Shown: positions 48,837 through 64,000 of the stretch, one piece after another
How the letters are laid out: each line of letters starts with the position of its first letter
Numbering within the stretch: the stretch's first letter is position 1
Assembly (NCBI GenBank): GCA_038373865.1
Contig: JAXGGA010005149.1
Coordinates: 1-64,000 of the forward strand
Source of the DNA: Uloborus plumipes
Taxonomy: Eukaryota > Arthropoda > Arachnida > Araneae > Uloboridae
Direction of reading: 5' to 3'
DNA: 64,000 bases
Notes under the pieces: model-generated
Databases searched by the model: none
What the model saw: the letters and a program-made list of their open reading frames with translations, nothing else
What the model was told of the DNA's origin: nothing
Translations under genes and position numbers: made by a program

Positions 48837-48916
48837 TGCACAAATGAGCAGGGATACTGCAGACACGTGTTTCGGTGTCACAAGGAACGCCTTTTTCAAT
48901 GCAAAAAGTTGTGAGT
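48837..48916. repeat. Dispersed foldback family, single arm
   Basis: GCACAAATGAGCAGGGATAC, TGCAGACACGTGTTTCGGTG and TCACAAGGAACGCCTTTTTC match one full arm of the foldback at 50,390-50,612 (there inverted on the right). The other arm is absent. Confidence 0.6.
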
Positions 48917-49688
48917 TAACTTTATAAGATAAGTAAGGAAAGCTCATGCCATTTACACGAGCTATGTTGGTGTATTTTCACTGCATTATTTAATTATTGA
49001 AACAACCATAACATTTATAAATATACATACAATGAACATTATTAAAACACAAATTATTTCAAATGAAAACGCATGACTCTTTTTATATAGCATATATAAA
49101 AAGAAAATCAGTGAGAAAAAGTCAAACCTTAAGCTCAACACGTAAATAAACGTTTTGCAGCTGCGATGCTCCTTTTTTTCAAAAAAAAAAATAAATAAAT
49201 AAATAAAATAAAAATAAAAAAAAGAAATTAAAGTAAAAATAATTGTAGAGTACTCACAGTTCAAATATTTGTAGTTTTTTTCTAAGCTCTGCCGCTGTTT
49301 ACAGTTAAAATTTGGCATTATGATCACCTAGCTGTGTTTTTTTTCTTTTCACGTCTTAATTCCATTATTGTAGGAAAATGTTCAGTCCGTTTTGATTTTT
49401 TTAAACATTCATTTATTTAGGGTAGTTTTGACTACGCAATTTATTTACTTCATATTGAAATAGTGCTTTAGCATCCATTAGCATCATATTGAAGAAAACG
49501 CGTAAAGTAGGATATATTGATCTATAAATATGATGTAATAATCATAAACCCATTTTAATTTTTTTAGTTAATTAATTTAGCACTGTTGCATCTTTTAGCA
49601 TAAAGCAGGATTCAAAATTCATAAAGCAGGAAATTTTTATCTGTAATTATGAAGTAATTCTCTATTTTTTACTTAAATGCAGTAGCAT
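48917..49688. other. AT-rich intron-like spacer
   Basis: Non-coding, with an imperfect AAATAAAT tract near 49190-49225. The minus-strand open stretch at 48986-49327 is phenylalanine-rich and driven by this A/T content. Confidence 0.6.
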
Positions 49689-49696
49689 CATTTAAC

Positions 49697-49858
49697 CAGG
49701 GCCGTCATTTCGAAATTTTCCAGGGGGGTGGGGGGCAAAGGGTGCATACACAATGTAAAATTTTACCAAAAAGTGGCAAAAACCACGCCCACTTATATGC
49801 CAATACATTAATTTCCCAAAGTCAGGGGGAGGCCTGCTCTCCCTAAATGACGGGATTG
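49697..49858. mobile_element. hAT-like MITE with perfect 8-bp duplication (162 bp)
   Basis: The ends read CAGGGCCGTCATTT and AAATGACGGGATTG. CATTTAAC occurs on both sides (49689-49696 and 49859-49866). It is a relative of the copy at 43,717: both contain a G-rich stretch after the left end, then GCAAAAACC, CGCCCACTTATATG and AATACATT. Confidence 0.85.
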
Positions 49859-49866
49859 CATTTAAC

Positions 49867-50389
49867 TCATATTAAAACAGGGCTGTTGTATTTATTAGCA
49901 TACCATTGAAGATAACTTATAAAGTATAGTATATTAATCTTTAATGATGAAGTAATAATTGTAGCCCCATTTAAATGAGTCATTATACTGGCTCAAAGAT
50001 AACCCTCTACTTAGGGTTACTTTTGACCATGTAAGAATGTGCAGGGAAATAAATTATTTTAATAAAAGTAATGAAAAAGATAAACTTTAAACCAAAAACT
50101 TCCTATGTTTAAAAGTTACCACTTGTATTCCCTAGAACAACAATGTTTATACATTTTTTGCATTGCACAAACTATAAAATTAATAGACGAGCAATTTCAA
50201 ACAGCTAAATCAGCATGCAAAAAATAACTTCTAAATTCTAACGTTTGAGTTAACTGCGTAAGGTGTTGCGAACATAGTTCAGGCAGTAAAAGGTAGAAAA
50301 CTGATTTAATGAATTTAATCTTCCGCGGAGTCCTACTGTTTCTTTGGAAATAAAACATGCTAAAGCATATTAACTGAGGGAAAATTGGC
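49867..50389. other. AT-rich intron-like spacer
   Basis: Non-coding AT-rich sequence without recognised features. Confidence 0.6.
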
Positions 50390-50612
50390 AATGCTCAAGA
50401 ATACACGTGTCCAACGCAACGTTTGCAAACACGTGTTCCAACGTCACAAGGAACGCATTTTTCAAAATGTGAGCTTATTTGTGCAAAAATATCCGGCGAA
50501 AGGATGTCTTTGCATCCATCAGCTCACATTTTTTCCTTGCAAAAGGCGTTCCTTATAATATCGAAACACGTATTTGCAGTATTCCTGCGCATTTGTGCTT
50601 TTTAACGCAGTA
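50390..50612. mobile_element. Foldback element with ACACGTGTT arms
   Basis: The left arm (about 50,425-50,475: GCAAACACGTGTTCC, CACAAGGAACGCATTTTTCA, AATGTGAGCT) is mirrored on the right (about 50,518-50,580: AGCTCACATTTTTTCC, AAAGGCGTTCCTTATAATAT, CGAAACACGTATTTGC). The loop holds a smaller hairpin, GGATGTCTTTGCATCC. Single-arm relatives lie at 45,491 and 48,837. No coding potential; the superfamily is unknown. Confidence 0.65.
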
Positions 50613-53600
50613 TTTTTGCTTTCATTTTTAAGCACAAACTTTTTAATTTTTTTCATGATATTTATGATTAATATGCATATCGATACCCTTTATGCGAGAA
50701 AATGGCAGTTAACATCACATGTCAAAATTTCAAAATAGTTTAAAGTAAAATCTATTATTGAAGAAAGTTGTAGAAGATAAGGTTCACAATACTACAGAAA
50801 TGCTGGTGCTTTTGTAAGCAACTTGATGCAGGAGAATGAAAATGCTTGAAGAGATTAGAAAAAAAAAAAACAACTTCGTGATAGATAGCATTTGAGCGTT
50901 TCGTATTCAGTTTCAGCATTAAAACTTTCGCTCTGTGCAAAGCTAAATTTAGAGTTTTAATACCCCAATCTCCCTGGAACGGAAATTGTAGGAAACACCT
51001 TGAAATTTGGGACACAGAGTTATTTCCTCCGACGGAATTAGGAAAAAACCTCTGCTGGTGTCAGATTGGAATATTTCTGAGTTGTTTATTCAATTGACAT
51101 GGCATTGAGTTCTCTTTCAAATAATGTTCCAAATTTCTTCAGTTTCCAGTTTAAGAATACAATAGAGAAGCAGACACTTAAGAAAGAAGTTTAGCTTGAT
51201 GAATAGTAAATTTACAAAGTAACTCACATGTTATTGCTTTTCACCAGTAATTGATTTTTAAAACTTTAGATTCCCCTTTTTTATTAGTTTTACATATTTC
51301 TTAGGCAAAAACATTTCTTTCATTACCTTTTGAATTTACTACTTTTTATCGAAAAATATGAGCGCAACGTGTGGGAAAAAATGACTGCGTTTTCATAGAA
51401 TGGTCCACTAGAAAAGTTAAAAACCAATTATTAATGCATAATTTAGAAGATAATTTCGAAACTATCGAAATAGGTTTGACGGTTATTTACTTTTTTTAAT
51501 TTTTTACTTAGGTAATCATAGTTTTTTTTCTATTAAAATCTTGTATGGACGGCATAAGGAATAGTTTTCCAAATTTTTGAGTATTTATCAGTTAGTTTCT
51601 TTTCGTCGTGTTTGATTCTTGTGTAATTTGCAACAAATTCTTCTCCCAATGTAAATAGTTTAACTTGAGGAGATAGCGAAAAAGCAGCCCATCGCATATT
51701 AAAGTAATAATAACATGCTAGCTCTTACATATTTTTAAACACTTAGCCGAACTTTACTTAAAGCTGGAAGATGTTCTGTTATTTTCCAAAACAAGAACTC
51801 CTACTAGTGATTTTCTTTTCGACTTCAGTAGTTTAAACATCGGATCTTTAACATTTTCAGATATAGACCTCTTTTAAGAGTAGGATTTCCATATTATGAT
51901 CTTTCCTTAACATATTTTTGTTCTTACAATTAAACGTTCTGGTTCAATCTTTCCCTTAGAAAAGATGGATTTGAAACCTATTAATATTTCCATAGTTGTG
52001 CGTAAAAACTTTTTTGCTAATTAAATACAGTTTTAAAAATATTATTTCCAGTTTCTTCAGTATTTTCAGAGCTGTCTATTAAAATTTCAAAGCCTTTGAA
52101 CCAGGATTATTATTTTAAATCAAACCCAGCACTTAGTTTTATCAGCACAATTAGTACAAAATGTGCGTACTATCCTACTATAACGAGCAAATCTTTCAAT
52201 ATTTTATCATGTTTTCTGTTTAGTTTGGATGTTTTCTGATTTCAAGAAATAAAAAGTATAAATAATTTTTTTACAAAAGTTGGGCTTTTATAAATGTTAA
52301 AAAAAAAAAAAAAAAATCAAATTAATCACTAATTCTGTACTAAAAGCATCGTACTTGTCTGTAAGTTAAATATAAAGCTCGTTGTTTATTATTCGTATTA
52401 ATCTTTCTGATCTACATGTGTATTAAAATATTTTTACTACGAAACTACCTTATGAGATTTGCTTTTAAAAACCGTTCCCCAGTTGCTAATGACTTAAAGA
52501 TAGAGAGTCTTTCCTAAAATTACACTTTATTTAATCTGACAATCATAAAAAATAGAAGAGTTTACTACTTTTTATTAGCTGACGAAAATGCTGCTTCCAA
52601 GAGAAAAAAAAAATAAGTAAAAACTACTAAATTTCATCGGCAATTTTAAAATAAATAAATAAACCGTCGGTTTAAAACAATTAACTAAGCCATAAACTAT
52701 TAACAAACCTGATCAACCTCTCTTTTGGGCTACTTCGAATTCTAACTAATTAGCAATTATAAAAAAACCTCAACTTAAGGAAGAGCGTTTCTCACGTTGA
52801 TATAAAACCATAAAAAAATTTTGCTTGCAAAATTTAACAAATGAACTGCTAATGAACTGCTCATAAATTTAATCATATTTGTCATTGGCTACATTTCTTG
52901 ATTTATTGTTATATTTATTATGTATAATAATCATGATTGATAACGTTTACAAATAAATGTTTACAAAACAAAACAAAAAACACGATTTTATCTAAGTTTC
53001 ATTCGTGTTTTACTGTATATTTCTGTATTAAAAGAAAAATATAACGTGCTTGAAAAAGACTAGTCTAAATGGCATTCAACGTAACAGTTTTACATGCAAT
53101 AATAAGTAAGCACCATTGCAAACACTAAAACGTTGCTGGACTTTTTTTTTCCTGCCAGTGTAACGATACGCGTGTTTAACATAAAAACTTGAGAGCTGTG
53201 ATCAATACTTTATAGCAATATTTATTTTGTTAGTTCGTCGTTTTTGCTATAGTGAAGAAAAATATAGAAGAAAAAAAATCCCAGCTGGTTAATCTTCCTC
53301 CTACGTAAAATTCAATATCTTAACGATAGCAACCCAAGGGGCTTTCGATACGCACTTCAAGTTGTGGGTCTTAAAATTCACTTAGAAATTCAAGAGATGG
53401 ACTTTTTCTCTAAAGTTGTTGTTAAAAAAACGTTCAGCAAAATGACATTTTATCCCCTAGGCAATAACAAGAAATAAAATCTGACGAAGAAAAGTCGGTA
53501 ATTTTTAGTTTTAAGAAGACAAGAGTTTTTTGTCGTAAGCAGTTTTGTTTAAAAGAATTTTATCTCATGGGGAGACCTAAAGGAGTTATTGCCGCATGGG

Positions 53601-54008
53601 AATTTTCTGTTTGGAATAATTTAATCCTCAAAATCTCGAAAAACTACACAAATTAGGGTTGCACAAATATCATTGCTGTAACCAATGCAAGAGAGTGAAA
53701 GCGTGTGGTTAACTTGATAACTATGTAAATGTGTTGTTTTTAAACCTATATAAACATAAAATAACTTTATAAGAATTAAATCAATGCAATAAAACCGATA
53801 TTCCTTTCTCCTCTCTTAACAAAATACACACGACCCCTAATTTAAATCTCAAGCCTTTTGGCTCAACCATTGCTTAATCAGTAGAGCCCATAGATCTAGG
53901 AATGCTTACGATAAATGTAACATTTTGTTTTGAAAAAGGGGAAAATATGTGCTTATTAAATACGATTGCAAATAACTTTTAAAGCTACAATAAGAGGATC
54001 TTTGCTTC
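50613..54008. other. AT-rich intron-like spacer
   Basis: Non-coding AT-rich sequence with an A run near 52300-52316. No exon or repeat family was recognised. Confidence 0.55.
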
Positions 54009-54089
54009 CAGCTCGATCATTAGCTATTCCTAACTGAGGAGTCCACAATAAGGACGAAACTGAAGTCTTAGGATGCTATGATCGAGCTG
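54009..54089 (+). ncRNA. Type I hammerhead ribozyme
   Basis: All parts of a hammerhead are present in order. Outer stem I: CAGCTCGATCAT (54009-54020) pairs fully with ATGATCGAGCTG (54078-54089). Inner stem I: TCCTAA (54028-54033) pairs with TTAGGA (54068-54073), leaving an internal loop of 7 and 4 bases. Core CTGAGGA (54034-54040) fits CUGANGA. Stem II is GTCC/GGAC (54041-54044, 54052-54055) with loop ACAATAA. Core GAAA is at 54056-54059. Stem III is very short: A-C pairs with G-T around loop TGAA. The cleavage triplet is GTC (54065-54067), so the RNA would be cut after 54067. Such short-stem-III type I hammerheads are known from Penelope-like retroelements, schistosome SINE-like repeats and retrozymes. 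No reverse transcriptase is nearby, so this is probably a remnant or non-autonomous element. The sequence after it, to about 54,138 (ending GCCCCGGCTTATGGGCGG), may belong to the same element. Confidence 0.85.
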
Positions 54090-55079
54090 TGGGTGCATTT
54101 GCTTCAGTTTCTGCCTTAGCCCCGGCTTATGGGCGGTAACTCATTGCATATAACTTTTAAAGTGTTTAAATCTTAATACGTATTGAAAGTTTAAAGATTT
54201 ACCGAGACATTCTTTAAGTAAAATAATAATCATTAAATAATTGAAAACTTAATAATTAATTCGCTTTCTTTTAGTAAAATCATTTTTATTTATCGATGAT
54301 ATTATAATATTATTTATAGGACGTTAACATTTTTCGACAGCTATGTATTGCTTTAAATGACGAAAAAATATGGAAAGAAAGAAACAGGTCATTTCAGTGC
54401 ATTTCAGAGCAAAATCTCTTTTCAGTGCACGATTACTATTACAACATTTACCTGAAAACAATTTTCTTATTACTTATCCATTAAAATTTTCAAACAGTAA
54501 AAAAGAATAACATTATACTCCTTTGGCACTCATACATACTGATTCTTATATTTTTACTGTACTTGCGCAGCACTTCGAGCTCTTATTTTGTGAATCAAAT
54601 GTGCACTTTACAGAAAACATTTATATTTTTATTTTATTGTTGCAATGCGCCTATAGCATGTTCAAAACAAATATATTTTGATAAATGCAAAAATAACGAA
54701 TAACTCTAATTGTCAGTGTTTCTAATTTTAAATGTGAATTTTTACTTCTAATTTAACTTAACATTTCATATATCTGATAATAACAACTATTATTTCCCAA
54801 TATTTGCGTTAATATAGCAGGTGCTACAAGGTTTGCTGCTAACAACTCACCATCTTAAGCAGTTAATTATTTAATTTTTACAGCACCAAGTCAACCCAAT
54901 AGATTTCAGTTCCACCTATTACTATTATTATTAAACCTATGAACCAAATTGATGCAATTACCAAAACTTAATCTTTGGAAATAAGTAGTGAAAAAGAAAA
55001 GGAAAGCTGTCATATTTTGGCAGAAGAGGTGGTAATAGTAGTCTTGTTTGGTGCTGCTACACAGTAGGATTAAAAATAA
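54090..55079. other. AT-rich spacer, possible tail of a hammerhead-bearing element
   Basis: The first 50 bases (GTGGGTGCATTTGCTTCAGT then TTCTGCCTTAGCCCCGGC) have higher GC than the rest and likely belong to the ribozyme-bearing repeat. A small GCCC/GGGC hairpin follows. The remainder is AT-rich and non-coding. Confidence 0.45.
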
Positions 55080-55439
55080 CACTATAAAAAATGATTGTTG
55101 TTTTTACAGTATAATACAGCTAATTTTATAGTAATAAACTGTAAAAATTGCTAATTTTATGGTAATAAACTGTAAAATTCCTGCCTTTACAGTACTAAAC
55201 TGTACACTTTTAGAGTGATAAACTGTAAAATTGCTAATTTAACAATCTATTAATGTGCATTTTAGTTTTAAGCTGGAACCTCTGCTGCCAGTATTATACT
55301 GCTATTTTTACAGTATGATACAGTTAATAAATTTAAAATTGCTTGTTTTACAGTTTATTGCTGTGAATTTTACAGTTTTAAATTGGAACCTCAGCTGCCA
55401 GTATTATACTGTAAAAACAACACTTCATTTATTGCAGTG
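55080..55439. mobile_element. CACTA-like element, near-complete copy (360 bp)
   Basis: The left end is CACTATAAAAAATGATTG and the right end CTTCATTTATTGCAGTG, with AA next to each terminus. The interior is built from CTGTAAAATTGCTAATTT and TTTACAGTTTATTGCTG units, plus the block TGGAACCTCTGCTGCCAGTA twice. Related copies lie at 5.9, 7.8, 21.4 and 23.4 kb. It encodes no transposase. Confidence 0.6.
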
Positions 55440-55624
55440 AACTTATCAATGAAAATTTACTTGCGGATTGAGCTTTACGAGTGTTTCACTTCAAGCTTGA
55501 AAATTCCCTTACATCTATTTGCTTCTTTTAACCCCAATTGTACCTTCAAGCCGATTTCAAGGATAACATAAATTGTAGCTTCGCAAAAACAAGGTTGAAC
55601 ACTTTTAATTGAATCCCTTGTTTT

Positions 55625-55900
55625 ATGCATGACCCTCCAGTCTCTTCCATCAATATCGCTACATATCTGGCCAACGAAGTGAATCCACATCACGGCCATC
55701 TTTGGGGCGGAAAATCTTATCCCTCCCAGCGAGATCTCCCGGGCTGCTTCAGCGATAAAACTAAGAAAGAAACCAAGGAATCATTTATCCCATTGACGCC
55801 TCACGAGCGGCAAGGGACGTATGATACGTTTAATCAGTGGTCATATCCTATCATTCAAAATGATGAAAGACCCCTTGTCACAAGCAGAAACAAAAATTAA
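55625..55900 (+). other. Unique moderate-GC island with an open frame (exon or conserved non-coding candidate)
   Basis: This stretch is distinctly less AT-rich and more complex than its surroundings. It is open on the + strand for 91 codons from an ATG at 55625 to TAA. The peptide is protein-like (NEVNPHHGHLWGGKSYPSQR near residues 17-36, LTPHERQGTYDTFNQWSYPI near residues 57-76), but I recognise no domain. An acceptor-like CATGACCCTCCAG ends at about 55642, so a coding exon of the gene starting at 38,389 is possible. No donor is obvious before the stop. A conserved intronic enhancer is an equal alternative. Confidence 0.3.
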
Positions 55901-57128
55901 TAGGGAATAAACCAACCGTTCACTCGGCGAGTGCATGATTTGAACTAATTAGAGTCTAGAGCCTCTCATTTTTCCATTTACGTACAAAGGACATGCGTTT
56001 TCTATTTCTAGTAAAAATCTTTCAATCCTCTATTCACTCTTTTGTAGTTCATCTTTTTTCTGCAGCAGAGGACAATGTATTACATTTTCTTATACCTCTT
56101 GATTTTTTTTTTTTTTTTGTAACGAATAAACATTACATCTTACCGAAAATATATTGTTTTCTCCTGTCGAGCACAATTTAAAAAATTGCCTACAGTGAAA
56201 ACATAAATACAAAGATAAAAATTATTCGTTATAACGCTCCTCAAACATTCACGCCAATCAATCAATAATCATGATATGCATTTTTTCAAAAAAAAAAAAA
56301 AATCAACTAATTTTTATAAGTAATATAAAATCCCTTTTCAGCTTACTTTCTTATATAAATAAAACGGTTTATTATATAAAATAGCATCAAAATATATTGA
56401 TTCCCATAGCACGAGCTTTAAGACTCTTTCAATAAGCAGAACGATCAAAATTAGTTTACGTCATTTTTAAATTTTTGAAAGGGTTTTTACCATGCAAAGC
56501 TTTTGAATATTGTTCTGTAATAATTCACTCCTCGTTTTTTTTTTCTTTTCATTCAAGAACATTGCTTTCTCTTACTTTTTTAGTCGAAACCGTTCGCTGT
56601 TGGTACATTAAAATTCTGTTAACTTTTCCTTTTCTACCTTATGATAGGAAATGTACTTGCACTCTCATATTTATTGATGCGAAGTGTTTTACTCACTTTT
56701 GAATGACGTGCTATTATAAGATTATAGTAAATTTTCTAAAAGACGGGGTAAAGTGAGATTATAACGAATTTAAACATACATTACAATTATATTATAAAAT
56801 GATTATGTAAGTCGGTAAAATAAGATTATGAAAAATGTATTAAGTTTTAATTCAATTCATAATACAACATAAAATGACATATTATCAACATATAATGATT
56901 TCTGGCGGAAAGAAAACAATGTATTTTCAGTATGTTTTTCATTGATTATAAGGAATAGCAACGTACATTATGTGACACACCCCTGTATTACAAAATTCAC
57001 TGTGATACCTGACTGTAGTGCGTCATTGTATACTTCTGCTGCGAGGTAATTTCAAATAAGATGATATACCGGTTATTATTATTATTATTATATTTTCTTT
57101 TTCTTTTTGAACTTGTGGAATTTCTATA
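55901..57128. other. AT-rich intron-like spacer
   Basis: Non-coding, with T runs near 56103-56120 and an ATT tract at 57074-57092. No repeat family was recognised before the foldback element. Confidence 0.6.
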
Positions 57129-57974
57129 CAGGGTGTCCACTCCAATCGTGGACCAATAGCTAATTTCTAAACCGTTAGAGATAAGCATATAGTTTATTTA
57201 GGAAAAAATCTCCAAATTATGAAAGGAATTTTGGGTCTATTCAATGTTTTTCAAAAAATCAAATTTTGAAAGAGTTACGAAATTTAAATTTTTATACAGC
57301 CCCCCAGTCCTATCAATCATATTTAGTAAAACATTCTTGACACTGGAACGTTTAAAACTAAAAAAAAATCACTCTTCTACCACAAAAATTGACCGAGTTA
57401 TGACGTTTTGAAAAATCAAGATTTTGAAGGATTTCGCATACGGTCCCTTAAGCCATCTCTCGATGACGTCATGAACAGTGGCGTACATAGCAGCCCCGCA
57501 ACCTCCGCGGCGCGGGGGGGCGCAAGAGGTTTAAGGGCGCCCGATCCAGAAAAATAGCACTAAAGGTTACACGGGAAAAATATTTCTTACATTTTAATAG
57601 GGGGTGGGGGGCGCACTTACAAATCTTGCTGGGGGGCGCACCTTAGTCTATGTACGCTACTGGTCATGAAACAATGCAAAATCTTGATTTTTCAAAACGT
57701 CATAACTCGGTCAATTTTTGTGGTAGAAGAGTGATTTTTTTTTAGTTTTAAACGTTACAGTGTCAAGAACGTTTTACTAAATATGATTGATAGGACTGGG
57801 GGGCTGCATAAAAATTTAAATTTCGTAACTCTTTCAAAATTTGATTTTTTGAAAAACATTGAATAGACCCAAAATTCCTTTCATAATTTTGAGATTTTTT
57901 CCTTAATAAACTATATGCTTATCTCTAACGGTTTAGAAATTAGCTATTGGTCCACGATTAGAGGGGACACCCTG
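57129..57974. mobile_element. Large foldback MITE, copy 1, interrupted
   Basis: The termini are CAGGGTGTCCACTCC on the left and GGGGACACCCTG on the right, each next to TATA. About 300 bp at each end are near-perfect inverted copies (ATAGCTAATTTCTAAACCG, GCCCCCCAGTCCTATCAATC, GACCGAGTTATGACGTTTTG and their complements). A 187-bp MITE with its 8-bp duplication (57,476-57,670) sits in the central loop; without it the length equals copy 2. The TA flanks and CAGGGTGTCC start suggest a Tc1/mariner-type mobiliser. There is no coding capacity. Confidence 0.8.
57476..57662. mobile_element. hAT-like MITE nested in the foldback element
   Basis: The ends are CAGTGGCGTACATAG and CTATGTACGCTACTG, a 15-bp inverted repeat with one mismatch. 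GTCATGAA flanks it exactly on both sides (57468-57475 and 57663-57670), the 8-bp duplication of hAT elements. The interior is G-rich (CGGCGCGGGGGGGCGC and GGGGGGCGCACC). The matching empty site, GACGTCATGAAACAATGC, is present in copy 2 near 61,935-61,952. Confidence 0.9.
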
Positions 57975-63505
<5,531 letters not shown>

Positions 63506-64000
63506 CAGTAGGGTACAGTGGTAATGAATGGGTCACTTTTTGGTTCAGAGTTTTTGTAATTTTTTCTAGCACTTTGTTTTAACTCTAAATTGGTGTTTTA
63601 GTTACTTTACTTATCTGGCTATCTAAAAAAGTCATAAAAGTTGGATTAGCACCTGTCTATAATGAATTATAATAGAAAATAAAATTTTTGAAATTTGCCC
63701 CATTCAACCCCATTGGGCCATCGAAGGTAATGAATGGGCCACTAAATGAATTCAATGAAAACATGTGGATTTAATCTTTTATTTGCTGAATATGACAAAA
63801 TAAATGTGGCACTTGACATGATTATGCAAAATCATACTGATTTAAAATTATATAAACATCAAAATTGATGCAATTAAAATAAAACTGATTCATACCAATT
63901 GTAGCAGAAAAATGACTAAATAATGAGAGTGTAAGAAATAAATAACATCAAATATATATAAAAAAATAACAGATAATACACACTATGATTTAACAAAATT
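63506..64000. mobile_element. Probable left part of a TIR element with iterated GGTAATGAATGGG
   Basis: CAGTAGGGTACAGTGG resembles in style the CAGTAGGGGAAAG end at 9,847. The word GGTAATGAATGGGTCAC (63520-63536) recurs as GGTAATGAATGGGCCAC (63726-63742), with a related inverted CCCCATTCAACCCCATTG before it. The right end would lie beyond the window. The remainder to 64,000 is AT-rich. Confidence 0.35.

Overview
The window is AT-rich eukaryotic DNA, almost all non-coding. It has long A/T runs, trinucleotide and dinucleotide microsatellites, and no bacterial-style gene packing. The transposable-element mix points to an arthropod, most likely a chelicerate such as a spider: tRNA-derived SINEs headed GGCCGTGG..., piggyBac-like TTAA elements, hAT-like MITEs, CACTA-like elements, and a retroelement beginning ACTAGCGGTACCCG. 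The organism is inferred from memory of such repeats, not tested.

The one credible gene signal is a GC- and CpG-rich island at about 37,750-38,375. It is followed by a short + strand coding exon (38,389-38,480) that encodes a signal peptide and ends at a good splice donor. This looks like the promoter and first coding exon of a secreted or membrane protein. I cannot find exon 2, so the remaining 25.5 kb is probably a long first intron or part of one. Upstream, a few short open stretches (11,877-11,975; 14,077-14,334; 21,037-21,252) and one downstream (55,625-55,900) look protein-like but match nothing I recognise.

Layout: 1-6 kb has a CACTA-like element carrying a tRNA-like promoter, then a cluster of the 13-mer TCAGATCGGTAAC. 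6-11 kb has CACTA-like pieces, two minus-strand tRNA-type SINE heads and a TIR element. 11-28 kb is AT-rich spacer with three mobile elements, one of them a CACTA-like element split by a SINE. 28-36.7 kb holds a retroelement with a nested hAT-like MITE, a piggyBac-like MITE, a 936-bp TIR element and a tandem SINE pair. 37.7-38.5 kb is the promoter and first exon. 38.5-64 kb is intron-like, with two small hAT-like MITEs, a dispersed foldback family, a hammerhead ribozyme at 54,009-54,089, a CACTA-like element, and two copies of a ~650-bp foldback element, one interrupted by another MITE and the other flanked by long (TA)n tracts.

The most notable findings are the type I hammerhead ribozyme, with all core positions and a GUC cleavage site present; the nested MITE whose empty site survives in the sister copy 4 kb away; and a recurring architecture in which unrelated non-autonomous elements repeat their own terminal motif internally.
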